DNA of 64,000 nucleotides from Laccaria trichodermophora (taxonomy: Eukaryota > Basidiomycota > Agaricomycetes > Agaricales > Hydnangiaceae), in NCBI GenBank assembly GCA_018417955.1, contig JACTVC010000044.1, positions 186,001-250,000 on the forward strand, written 5' to 3'. A program made the position numbers and the translations under genes. The notes under the pieces were generated by a model that did no database searches, had not been told where the DNA came from, and saw only the letters and a program-made list of their open reading frames with translations. Shown piece after piece: positions 23,901-35,500 of this stretch; the stretch's first letter is position 1, and the number at the start of each line of letters is the position of its first letter.

Positions 23901-24705
23901 TATTCTCACCATGTCCTGTTGGTTCCATTCTACTTCCATATGTTGACAACGCTTCATAACTGTTGAGCATATAGGCCAAATCAACTTTGCCTTCAAAGTT
24001 TGTCAGGGGTGGTAAATAATTGATAGTTTTAAAATATATATTCACGTTTCTTGGGTTTATTGGCATTGTTGCTAGACTCAGCACTTGGTCGTTTATTGGC
24101 TTTACATATAGATATTAAATGAGATTATCAAATATGTATATATGAAAAGTCATACCTTTTGTTACTCCTTTACCCTTTCCTCGTATTGGCTTTCCTGGGC
24201 CTTCATCAAATTGGTTTCGAAGTAAGTCAAAACCTGTGAGACCATTCTCGTCCAACTCAAACAATGAATACTGAGATGGAATAAATCTGCTTTGGTTTTC
24301 AAGATGGTTGAACCATCCATCCCATCGTCCACGTCTGTGAACTTTGACTTGTTCATCAAGAATCTGACTATTGAATGTGGTTATATGATGTGGTGAAGAT
24401 GTGGATGGTTTGGAAGGTTGTGTAGTTGATGGTTCGGAAGGTTGTGTAGTTGATGGTTCAGAAGGTTGTGTAGTTGATGGTTCAGTTTGTTCACCATTTG
24501 AATCCACCTCAGCACTGAGGGGTGTATCATCGCAGACACATGACGGCACATCTACACCCCATGTTGATGAATCTTCGCAAGGTGTATCAACAACAATCCC
24601 ATCCTCAGCACCCACCCAAGGGCCTAAGGAATACCGCTTCCCATCATTATCAATGAATGAGAATGCACTCAAAAATGTTGTGGAGTCTATGCGAGCTCCA
24701 AGTGT
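20962..24705 (-). pseudogene. Downstream part of the TET-like locus: long acidic protein (B)
   Basis: Reading continues in the TET frame past a TGA at 24706-24708 (GQLS-stop-TLGARIDSTTF), so this is probably the C-terminal half of one large gene, or a second gene. Exons in order: DNDGKRYSLGPW with four TTQPSEPS-like repeats; KRPSAESSNNANKPKK; KVDLAYMLNSYEALSTY; RPNLMEVVIVKPPW; a 230-residue acidic exon (23617 to about 22925); NMSEISKAFRDFQFGKPKY (22833-21990); NQMGDVLHVTTNA (to 21475); and TYWEESQGWETFIKANHNA with KRFPNIGLLCALLVLGDFIE, ending at 20962. Splice joins keep frame, for example FLYY-DHLGDLFGHL across 22925-22870. A further TGA is at 21472-21474. The function is unknown; similar unnamed proteins occur in Agaricomycete repeats. 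Confidence 0.5.
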
Positions 24706-26417
24706 TCAAGAAAGTTGACCAAGCAGAAAAGCGCAAAGCTGCAGTAGCGAGCGCACAAAAAAACGGAAAAGAGATTTTCTTTCCATTATGACAATACCAT
24801 CAGACGCCCAATTTGCATAGTTCGAGGTAGGTGGCCACTGTGGATTCCTTTAAAAATATTATTCTTGATATGTCTCTCATAGTAATAGAAATTTCTTACA
24901 TTTGTGAAGTGATCTCTGGCCCAAGCATCAACAGACCATCTTGTTGAGCTCGTCCAGGTAATGATGCCAGAGGATATACGTAGGCACCTGCAGCAGATAT
25001 CATAGATTTTGGTGGGTAGCAAACAGTCATACAACGAATTGCATCATCTGCAGGTTCTACGCCCCGAGGCGCAATTGGTGGTGTTCCACCATGTTTCCGT
25101 AAACCAGAGAAGCACATGACAAATAGTGATTCCAATACAAAATAGCACCCCAACCCTAGAAGATGAAACCGTCCAGGTTCGTATCCTTCTGGCAACCGTG
25201 AATTCGCCACCATGCATGTGCATGAGCCTCCAGAATCACACTTATCGGTGTGTCCTATTCCAAAACCACCCATCCCAGGTAACCCTTCATCTGTGTCACA
25301 ATAAGTTGACTAGTTATCATTGGTTTTATGAAAAAGCTTTGTCCTACCTTCGCATTCTTCTTGCCTGACTGCAGGAGCCAAATTAATTTGATGAGCGGGT
25401 GTTATAATATTTTCATCGGAGCCCACCTGAGGCATATTCGTAACCTCCGCATTCAAAGTGACCGCCTCGATATATTTTTTTGGTGCAAACATCTTCAAGG
25501 ATTCCATAGCGACTTGCCCATGTATCTTGTATAGGCTTAACGAAAAAGAACAACATATAACCAAATAGTCACTCACTTTGACAGATCGCTTCCGACCAAT
25601 GAGGTCATCGCTCCATTCAGATTCCTCCCCATCCGTATAAATTTTCCCTTGCGCTGTTGGACCTACTAAGCCCCTGCTATGTTGATGGGTACATGTTGTC
25701 GAGTAGCAACGAGTTCCCTTAACACCCTTGACGCCGGTGTGTTCAATTGCTGCGCCTCCAACGTACTCGCCTTTGTCATTTTTGGTTGGCGGATTTCATG
25801 TCATTTCTTCCGGTTTCCCGAGTATAATCTGTTGTACAGCATATAATTCTTCAACATATGATGGATTTAGAAGACGTTTGCTAACAAAACATTAATATGA
25901 GTTTTATTCATCGTGTTGACAATAATACAATTTCAACTTACCCCGCAAAACCCCAGCAATTGACAACATCATACTCCGGCATCTGAAGGCCGGTGTCGGG
26001 ATGCTGTGGGCAGTTTAGAGCCCGAGCGTAGATCACCGTTCCATCCCCCAAATGAAGGAGACCTGTGATATTTGGTATCAAATTTTAACATGAGTATATT
26101 ATACAGAATAAACTTGGAGGTAACTTGCCATGCTCATCCATGTAAGCATCTGGGCCCAAAGGAATACCTAAAGTATCCTCCCAGTCCGCCAATTTTTTCA
26201 TCGCAGCAGGGTCTGTATCTATCACGTAAACTAATATACGCTTGACCGCCTGTGTATTGTGCACAAGCGGATGCAAAGAGACTTCATAGAGATAAGGAAA
26301 GCGATCATCACGGCGTTTGTCATAGACAAGACAGCCGTTATCTACAACAAAACGTTTATCCTTGGGACCATCGGCCCGCATGTATTCCGTTTTGTCCGGC
26401 GGATAGAGCTTCGGCAT
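24706..26417 (-). pseudogene. TET/JBP-like 2OG-Fe(II) dioxygenase (B)
   Basis: TET/JBP enzymes oxidise 5-methylcytosine or thymine in DNA using iron and 2-oxoglutarate. Six exons from MPKLYPPDK (26417) splice in frame; the first intron has a GC donor. The catalytic exon (about 25290-24900) shows GIGHTDKCD (HxD iron ligands, His at 25250-25252, Asp at 25244-25246), LGLGCYFVLESLFVMCFSGL, then KHGGTPP (distal His at 25091-25093) and an Arg about 20 residues later before MTVCYPP, the order expected of the family. Basidiomycete TET/JBP genes are known to be expanded and linked with transposons of the KDZ class; none is seen here. TGA stops at 25796-25798 and 24706-24708 interrupt the frame. It is divergent from the gene at 28978. 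The assignment rests on motifs only. Confidence 0.6.
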
Positions 26418-26650
26418 CTAATTTGGATATTTAGTTGATAGCACACATAAGACATGACCCACTCACGATGAAAGGAAAGGTAACGTCACAGTGTCCAGGT
26501 GGGGGAAAGGAAGAAAGGGCGGGGGAAAGAAAAGACGCCATCTGATGCGAAGGGTCTGCCCTAAAGATCTCACAAACAACGGTAAAGGCAAATTTCCAAG
26601 GCGAGGAAAATCCGAGATCCCATCAAGGGTCTCAGAGATTCGTTGCTTCG

Positions 26651-26721
26651 GTGCCTTGGAATGACGCACGAACATTTCCCATCAATGCGATCGGGAAACG
26701 TTCGTGTGTCATCGAAGGCAC
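26651..26721. repeat. Snap-back palindrome before the TET-like gene (B)
   Basis: Same element as 8046-8116, in reverse, with three base differences. Some 235 bases upstream of the start at 26417. The arm GATGACACACGAACG pairs with CGTTCGTGCGTCATT-type sequence around GATCGCATTGAT. Confidence 0.65.
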
Positions 26722-27051
26722 GAGAAGCCATGAACGATGACAATTTGTTTGTTTATTTCACTCGCTCTACCAAACAAAGCTAACTCTCCTTCCTTTCCAC
26801 CCTACCATCCTCTTTCCCCGTCGCCCCCATTCCTGTCCGCCCACCGAGTGCCAGAACAACGGGGACGACGACCACAACCACGACACAGCAACACCACCCA
26901 ACAACGTCCACGACGACCCAAAAGCGAACGGCGACAACCACCAAGAAACAGGCGCGTAGAACCCGAATACGCCAGCTGCCACACGAGACGACGAGACAAG
27001 AGACGACGAGATGATGGGACGATGTGGTGATGAAGCTACGAGGCGAGGACG
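26722..27051. other. Intergenic GACGA-rich sequence ending at a deletion junction (B)
   Basis: It holds the simple repeat GACGACGAGACAAGAG near 26985-27012 and ORFs that are shadows of low-complexity DNA. At about 27051 the sequence jumps from the copy of C 59679 to the copy of C 57885, so about 1.79 kb present in C is absent here. Confidence 0.65.
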
Positions 27052-28724
27052 AGAAACACAGCCTCTCACTTAGCTCCATTAACAAAAATTGTAGCCCCTT
27101 TCCTTACCTTTACAAATATATATAAATAATGTCATGCAGACCATTCCTCATTGAGAAAAACACAAAATACTGAAAAAAATTGGACACTTTTTGGAAATTG
27201 TCATGCATTTTTGACCAATATCTCAAAGAGCAAGAAGGCTGGTCTGATGATATAGTCACATTGCATAATATGATACTATTTTTACATAGGTGTCTTGATT
27301 TTCCATATTTGGATATGGACCCTGAACACTGGACATAGCCCCCTCATACCTTATAGCCACAAAAAAGTATCATTTTGATTTTTTACTCATTTTTTTAAAA
27401 TTTGCTAGCCATTTTCCTTACTTTGTTCTATATTTAGATATGGACCCTGAACCCTGAACACAGCCCCTTCAACACCATGGCAACAGAGAAGATCCCTCTT
27501 GATTTTTGGGTATTTTTTCTGATTTTCTGGCAACTTTTAGCTTGTTTCTATATTTAGATATTGACCCTGAACCCTGAACACAGCCTCCCCAACTTACTAA
27601 GCAATATTCTGATTTTTTACATATTTTTTGCCATTTTTCTTGTCATTTTTCCTGATTTTATGGCTGCTTTTCTGTTTAAGGGAAAAGGTTCCCGCGGTGA
27701 TGAAAGGTGAATCAATGAATGAATGAATGAAAATTTTGTCTAAGTCCTCAGTTGATAAAGAATGAGTCTTACTCGTAAACTTGTAAGGACTCATAACTGA
27801 AATCATATAACCAGATGACTTTTTTATTGAGAAAAACATAAAAAAACATGAATAAATAGGTGTCTTTGCATATATCTCAGGAAAGAAGATAGCTAGTCAC
27901 ATTTTGTGACCACATTGAGAAATATAACAGCATGCTCTATAAAACTGTCACTAATTTCCTTTTCAGGTCAAATTTCCCACGGTACCAGAAACACAGCCTC
28001 TCACTTAGCTTTATTAACAAGAATTGTAGCCCCTTTGCTTAGCTTTACAAATATATATAAATAATGTCACACAGATCATTCCTTATTGAGAAAAACACAA
28101 AATACTGAAAAAATTGGACACTTTTTGAAAATAGTCATGTATTTTGACCAATATCTGCATAAGAAAGAAGGCTAGTCAGATGATATAATCACATTTCTGG
28201 TCTTTAATGTTGCTATAATATTGTAGAGGCTGTGTTCAGGGTCCAGTGTACACTTCCAAATATGGCAATCTGCCCAAATATAGCCAGAAAATGTTGTCTA
28301 CAAGTTTCTTTATGTTTTCTTTAATGTCCAGCTATTTGCTCCAAGTGCTTTTTTGTGCTGTCTCTATTTTTAGATATGGACCCTGAACACAGCCCCTTCA
28401 ACACCATGGCAACAAAGAATATCACTTTTATTTTTGGGTATTTTTTCTCATTTTCTGGGAGTTTTTACCTCATTTCTATATTTAGATATTGACCCTGAAC
28501 ACAGCCTCCCCAACTTACTGATCAATATTCTGATTTTTACATATTTTTTCCCAATTTTCTAGATATTTCCCCCAATTTTATGGCTGCTTTTTTGTTTAAG
28601 GGAAAAAGTTCCCGCGGTGATGAAAGGTAAATCAATGAATCAATCAATGAATGAATGAAAATTTTGCCTAAGTCCTCAGTTGATAAAGAATGAGTCTTAC
28701 TCGTAAACTCGTAAGGACTCATAA
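27052..28724 (-). mobile_element. S remnant: non-autonomous Helitron2-like element lacking its 3' end (B)
   Basis: On the minus strand the 5' end TTATGAGTCCTTA starts at 28724 and a second 5'-like end starts at 27796. The 3' end seen in C at 58297 is removed by the deletion at 27051. The interior has repeated GGCTGTGTTCAGGGT phrases, CCATATTTGG boxes (27303-27312 and 28256-28265) and ATGA-repeat tracts. No gene is present. Confidence 0.75.
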
Positions 28725-28977
28725 CCAAACCTATCTTCTGTCCTGGTTCTTGCATTCAGATTAGCACGATAGCGTCTTGGTTATACCAAACCTGTTGTGG
28801 GTTCAATATTTGCTTTCTCAAACGCAATAAGGTCTCAATTATTACGAACTTATCATCAACGGACTCCATTGAGGTCAGAAAATCTAGTTGCTAAACGCTA
28901 CATGGACAATCCATCTATGTAAGTGTTGCGATTTTCGCGTATTTTACCATACTCAATTCATCGTGCACTTTAGCGTT

Positions 28978-31725
28978 ATGCCTTGGGACATGGCTGCTCC
29001 CAGTGCACCCCAGCGTGAGCCTTATTTTCCAGAGTTGCACAGCGCCACAGCTGAAAATGAAAATGCGTGCGTATCTGTTAACAATTGCACTCCATCTTTA
29101 CTAACTAGTATCAAGGCCCCTTGATCGCTCTCGTGGACAACTTCAACGAATTCAAGACCGGCTGTTTTATTCTCCTAACTGTAGTGACGATATTCAAACT
29201 CCTCCAAAATGTGTTGATCTTCGAAGCCTGGAAAGTCCCACTGTACACTTCCATGAAAATCTGTCTGCCATGATCCATGTACCTCATTGGTGGACACAGG
29301 TGTTTGGGTGGATGGCATTCATACCTAAACGTGCTCACCTTGAAGGTGCTTTACTTGGCATTCTTGCTCACATACCCAGTGATTTCGATCAAGTCAATGG
29401 CAAGTACCAGTTGCCTGCCCACGTTATGAATGGATGGCGAAATGCAGAATGTTGGATGGTCAACGCAATGAAAGGCTTGAGTAGATTTGGAGCACTCGCT
29501 CCCGCATATCCTTCTGCACGAGGATATCTGAGGGCACATGCATCACCTTCCATTGCATGGAGGGAAGCACATGCCGCTAGAGAAATCTTTCTTCTGTGGA
29601 TTGGTCTCTTCTCTTATGCAGTCGCAAGAGCCGATTCAACATCGTATCAAGAATGGAACTCCTTTCTAGTTGAAACGCTGCAGTTCCATCCTTCAATTAT
29701 TGACCTCATACGTGCATCTGATATTGGCACTTGTACCCATGAGAGTCGGCGTGTGGGCACATTTATACATCTGAACAATACCGACATTAGACACACCTGC
29801 CAACCATCGGTCCGATGGTTTGTCGATCATAATATTCCTGTCTGGTACCAATGGGACAAGTATGAGATTAAGAGAGCTGAGGGAAATCCTTATTTATCAT
29901 CAATAGGTCCTCTGCCTCATCAAATCGAGTTTCAAAGGGAGGAAGCTCTTTCCCACATACCAACAAATCTCGCTAAGAAGTACCCGAACCAGATTTGGGA
30001 ACATTTTTTCCAGAAACGCAGGGAGTGCTTAACCCAATTGCTTTTTCTTGAGAAGCCATCTGAACGTGCGAGAAGGTTGAATCGAGAACAGATGCCAGCA
30101 ACAAAGACTGCACAGGTCTTTGTGTGGGACAGAGATCCTGATCATCTTGTTCGTGAGGAGGTTTTTGTTAGAGAACGTGAGGAAACTTTGGCAGAATATG
30201 GCTCTCAGCAAAAAGTCTATAGCTCATTCTGGAATCAGTGGGACTGTTGTTGTGCATTTGGACCACCAGATGCATCTAGCAGTCAGGAAGATGAAGATGC
30301 ATATAAAGATGCTGATCCTTTCCAAAATCCCAAGCAGTATGATGAGATGATTGAACAACCCCCACTACAACAACCCATGATTCAGCCCATGACCGAAGAA
30401 GACTATGAGAATGCCAATACATTGCCTGACCACTACCAGGACACTCTGAAGGGCCCAAGGTGCACCTTACAAGGTCTGATCGATCAAGTACAACACATCA
30501 TGCATGAACGTTATGGATTGGTCACTCCACAAACCTTCAACTCTCAAGGATTACCCTCTTTGACCAGTAAACATCGAAAGTTTTGGCTCCGATGGATTGG
30601 TCTATTGCCGACAAATAAAAATGAAGATGTGTTACATCAATTCTGGAATTTGGACCTTGTCAGGTTTTGGGTTGCCTTCACGGTAGAACTGCAGTGTCGC
30701 CAAAACATTCAAAATATCAACTGTGATATTAACATGTATCATGCTGATTCCTTAACAAAATCCAAACGCCTTCAACAGATCTGTCATGTGATCAATATTC
30801 TTGACAATGAACGGCATGATTTCAATCACCCATACAAAGATGATAGAAAACACATCAAAACCTGGTATATCTTTGACTTTGGAGTAGAAGCCACAGTGCC
30901 ATGGAAATTGGCAGTCACATCCGCATCAGATGCATTGCTTGTCTGTAGACTTGATGATCGATTCCTGGATATCGATATTGCTAGGTATCTGGCAGGTCGT
31001 GGCATTGCATTTCGAACCTTGGCCTCAAGGGCTCAGATCCCATTGTCACCATCAGTACCTGAAGTTGATGTTTATTTACCCAGTCGTCCTCAAGACTATA
31101 TCTTCACACAAGCCGACTATGAAGCATATCTGTACTTCAGGGCACGTATGCTTTGTTGGCCTCGTATTCGAGCTGCAATCCTTCGGGGTGGATACTTCTG
31201 GAGATTAGTTATAGGCAGCGTTAGCCTGGATGAAGTTTTGGAGGGTCCTATTGGTGGTGCTAGTATGTTTTCTATTGAGGGTGATGGCAAAGAATTTGTG
31301 GATGACAAGTTATCCAAACATGAGATGGATCTTTTGTGTGGAACATATATGTGTGGAACATGTATGTTTTTTTTATTCTCTTTTTAACCAATACGAGTGC
31401 TGACCAGATCTATTTGATAGCTCGTGCCAATGATACAGCTTTTAAGTCTTGGTGGCCGCCATCCAGTATCATTGACAATGAATCTACAAATCAAGTTTAT
31501 GGCGAATGGAGTGAATGGGCAGAAGCATTATATTCAACCCGTCTTGCTGAAATTCGTTCAGGCAGTGCCCAGCCTCGTCCAGTCTCGCAATGGAGGAACT
31601 TCCTTAAGGGTCACAAGGAGTCAATGTTACTTATACGACAAACAGAAACATTAGCAGTTAACTTCCTCATCAAACATCGACCTGAATTAAGAACCACCTT
31701 GATAAAGTGTAATGCTGAGTGGTGA
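28978..31725 (+). CDS. Hypothetical three-exon protein (B)
   Basis: Exon 1 is 28978-29066 (MPWDMAAPSAPQREPYFPEL), exon 2 runs from 29116 to about 31334, and exon 3 from about 31398 to the stop at 31725. Exons join in frame as NENA-PLDRSRG and MDLF-ADQIY; the second intron has two possible donors. No known domain is recognised. Features are a Trp/His-rich start (MIHVPHWWTQ), WFVDHNIPVWYQWD in the middle, charged helical stretches with REREETLAEYG, an acidic loop and a Cys triplet (WDCCCAFG). All exons are open in the three copies of this window, so it may be under selection or recently active. Its place beside the Rep-helicase suggests it belongs to the element rather than to random capture. 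Confidence 0.6.
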
Positions 31726-32082
31726 TAGATACATACAAAGATACATAGGGCCATTTGTAAATAATTATGAGAAATAAGATATTGGTATGCACAACAAACT
31801 CATCAAGTCAATTGAAACAGTGGTATGAATATGTTTCTCCAACTTCAAGCAATAAACATGACAGCAAAATTCTACTTGAGAATGTGATGACCAAATGGTT
31901 TCAGCAACGGCGTGTTACATGGGTTACATTTCGGCAAATTTGAAGGCCATGTGATGTGTTACTGCTGAATTGGACTCTGCTTAGTAATCTTGTCAGGATT
32001 TATTCCATACTACAAGCTTTTGATTGCAAGTAAGCCAGCTAATCTACTACTGCATCGAACTGACGAACAATTAGAAAAAGGA
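31726..32082. other. Intergenic region between the hypothetical gene and the F-box gene
   Basis: AT-rich. An open frame enters from 31990 but has no good start before the ATG at 32083. No repeats or RNA signals were seen. Confidence 0.4.
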
Positions 32083-32517
32083 ATGCGAGTCACCGTCCCG
32101 TTCAACGTCTTACAAGATACTGTCTTGGACCAGCTTACGCTCGCTGAAGATTGGAAAACACTGTCCTCCATGTCCCGAACGTGCCGATTGTTGGTTCAAC
32201 CATCGCAAAGACGTCTTTTCACAACAATTTCCGTTGCGGGGCCCTCAGTCCGACACCTTTTCAAACTTTTCCATGCTAGTCCACACATCGCCCAATATAT
32301 ATACCACCTTCATTATCATCTGGATGACTCGGACTGGGACACACAGACAGGCCTGATGCAACAGTTTTTCTTGCTAAAGAGTTTCGAGCTTACAGGAAAT
32401 ACAGCAAAAATACATTATACACACCTTCTTGGCCTACATTACCTCCATCACACAGTCAGACATTTTGATCCACCATGGTCAACACCGCAAAGTCTAAAAA
32501 ATCACGTGTGCATGTGA
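32083..32517 (+). CDS. Short F-box protein (B)
   Basis: I chose ATG 32083 (MRVTVPFNVLQDTVLDQL) because the F-box begins there; the frame is open further upstream without an ATG. LAEDWKTLSSMSRTCRLLV followed by QPSQRRLFTTISV is the N-terminal F-box pattern of Agaricomycete proteins, which recruit substrates to SCF ubiquitin ligases. At 144 residues it lacks the usual long C-terminal repeat domain, so it is truncated or a minimal F-box. It ends 43 bases before the Rep-helicase frame. CGA is intact at 32176-32178, where copy A has TGA. Confidence 0.5.
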   Translation: MRVTVPFNVLQDTVLDQLTLAEDWKTLSSMSRTCRLLVQPSQRRLFTTISVAGPSVRHLFKLFHASPHIAQYIYHLHYHLDDSDWDTQTGLMQQFFLLKSFELTGNTAKIHYTHLLGLHYLHHTVRHFDPPWSTPQSLKNHVCM

Positions 32518-32560
32518 ATCAAGTCATGTGATTGTTCAACTTTCAACATTCTGATGCGGA

Positions 32561-35500
32561 TTGCTGTCTTCTCTTCCTACTCCATTCACAATGAACCTAT
32601 ATCGATGGACTTTCTTGCTACTTACCATCATTCCTCTGCCTTACACAACCTATCACACTGATACAAATATAGAATCCAAAGCAATTTGCAGAGGATTGAT
32701 AGCGGCTGAGAACAGCCCGAGCTTTCATGCATCCATAATAGAGATTGGAAACAATCCGAGCCCACAGGCACATGTTGACTATGTCAACGATGATTATATA
32801 CGTCTGGCTGAGCAGACAGATTGGGAAATATATGTTCAGGCTAAGACGAGCACCGTCTATGCCAATGAGTTCTGAGAAGTGACCGTGAAATTAACTTGTG
32901 TAATCCATTTGCTGTTTGAGTTTGCCTTGGAATACCTGTACAGTCAAATACCATCCTTGGTATACTATAGTGCAATTGTATATTCCTTATCAGTAAATTA
33001 CGCTATTGATCTCTGCATTTTGCTTGCACTTCGATTCTCAAGACATTGTAGTTTCCGTCATTTGTATGCAAACAAACTTCGCTTGTTTCAAGAGCACCTC
33101 TCTTTATCGCTACCTGCATTATTTGTTCGTCGTCAGTTTGTTGTGCATTTTTTCTCCTTGCTTCTGGTTTCACAAACAATTCAATATATATCTGCCCATA
33201 CGTATACCTCAGTTTCATCCATCTCTGACTGGTATAGCTATGAACCGTTATTGTCAAATAGAGTTTCCTTTAACCATGCATCAACCATAGATAAACCTTA
33301 TCTTCATTCTATTAGACATTGGTATGGGTATGGATGCACTTGTCAAGCAATGCCAATGGTTGTGCCTTCCATTCAATATGGTGGTGGAAAATTCAATGCA
33401 AACATAAGCGAGATCAAAAGCTATATAACTCCATACAGTCTAGAACCACAGAATGCAACCTCCATCAATTATAAATATGTTGGCCAGGTTGTGCTTCAAG
33501 CAGCTCAGGCTGAGTTACATAAAAACCCTGAACTGCTTATATGTTATATGCCATTGGAATTATTAAAGGGGAAATTATCATTAGTTCAAGCAAAATCTAT
33601 TGCAAAGATGCACAATGTTACAATACCGAGCAAATCTCTGGTTGCAGACGTGCTGGAGGTTTTATCTGCACATATGTGTTCATCAAGATGTTCTCAATTT
33701 TATACATTGTTTGCTCCAGTGAAGCCAGCTTTGACATCTTCTGAACGTCAAGCTAAATGGTACAAGGGCCTAAGTAAAGCGGACAAGAAAAAAATCATTA
33801 AAAAAAAGTACATTAAATTTTTAAAAGGTCCAACGTACAAAACTAAGAGAAGTAAAGAGAATAAGTCTACTTATCAGACATCAAAAATCACTAAATTCCC
33901 ACCTAAACCACCCTCTAAGAAATTAATTCATAGAATAATTAGTGGATTCTGTGAAGACACACACCCTTCCAAACTTCTTGAATCTGGATGCGCAGTTTGT
34001 GGTCAGCTAACGAGATTATCGGACATGTTAAAACGATCTGATACCTCAAGTAACTTGGAGCCATTGATTCGAGAAGGGGTTTCCCGAATAGAAAGAAAAT
34101 CTGAACAAAATGAAATTCATGAAATCACAGGGCCTGTGATTGATGATGACTGTAAATATATATGCAAAACTTGCAATAAAAGTCTAGACAAAGGAAAAAT
34201 ACCCGCTAATGCACTTTGTAATGGTTTTTGGCTTGGTAAAATTCCTGATGAGCTTGCCTGCTTAACTTATGTTGAACAGCTTCTCATATCACGTGTTCGC
34301 CACAATCGCTGTATAATCAAAGTAGCCTCTGGACGGTACAAGATGCATGCAAATGCAATAACTTTCCAAAATCCTGTTGCAAAGATTTATGACACTCTTC
34401 CTCCTCCTCTTGAGGAACTTGATGAAGTCTTGGCTGTTATGTTTACGGGACCTTGTCAACCTACAAAAAAAGACCTTCAACGTACACCATTGCTGGTCCG
34501 TCGAAAGCAGATTTCAAAAGCACTTGAGTGGTTAAAATTGAACCATTCTGACTACTTTGACATTGGAATATCACAGGAGAATTTGAGCCAGTACCCTTTG
34601 AGTGATGCACCAGTTGTAATTGACTATCGTCAGTCAATAATAAATAGGGAGTGAGAGGCTACAAGTGTTCATGATAATGAAGAAGAGATAGGTACCGAAG
34701 AGGGTCCTTGTACTTTTGTAGTGCAAGGGCTGACTGGAGAAGAGTATTCTACCATGTCTTTGGAGGCAATAAAGGCTCAAGCACTGAAGCATTTGACATC
34801 CAATAGAAAAATCATGTTTGCAGGCCATTCTCAACAACCCAACTCCATTTATAACAACCCTCAACTATTTCCTGCTATGCTACCATGGCTATTTCCTTAT
34901 GGCCTTGGAGGTATCGGAAATGATATGATACCCCATAACATATCTACAATGGCCCACAAGCGTTTACTGTTAATGTATCATGATAAGCGATTCCAAATGG
35001 ATCCACATTTTCCACTTATTGCATTCAATCATGAACAAATACAACAAAGTACAACGGGAGGTTATCTTACGACCAAAAAATCCTCATTTAATTCAGTAAC
35101 TGAACGCTTGCTTAACCTTGACATGCAAGTGATATCTAGCATAAATAAAAGACTTGCTTCAGGTGAACAAGTAAAACCAGAAACTGAGCAAGAAAAAGAA
35201 TGCTTTCAATTGTTGAAGGATCTGGATTCAGTTGGAGGTCACGTGCAAGGTTCAACAACATCTAAAAAATACATGCGAAATGAAGTTTGGTCACTTATAT
35301 CTTATATTGGTGCTCCCTCCTGGTTTATTACACTTTCTCCAGCAGATGGCAAGCATCCTATTTGTCTTTATTTTGCTGATACCAACACAGAATTCAGACC
35401 TGAATTAACCTTTTCACCAGAATGCTCTACATTAATTGCGAAGAATCCTGTAGCTGCAGCACGCTTTTTTCATTTTATCTGTGAGAACTTTATTAAACAT

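Noticed and set aside
20962..26417. KDZ transposon as the carrier of the TET-like gene
   Set aside because: No KDZ transposase-like frame was seen anywhere in B; the outer ends are Helitron-like. It remains possible that a KDZ element brought the gene earlier.
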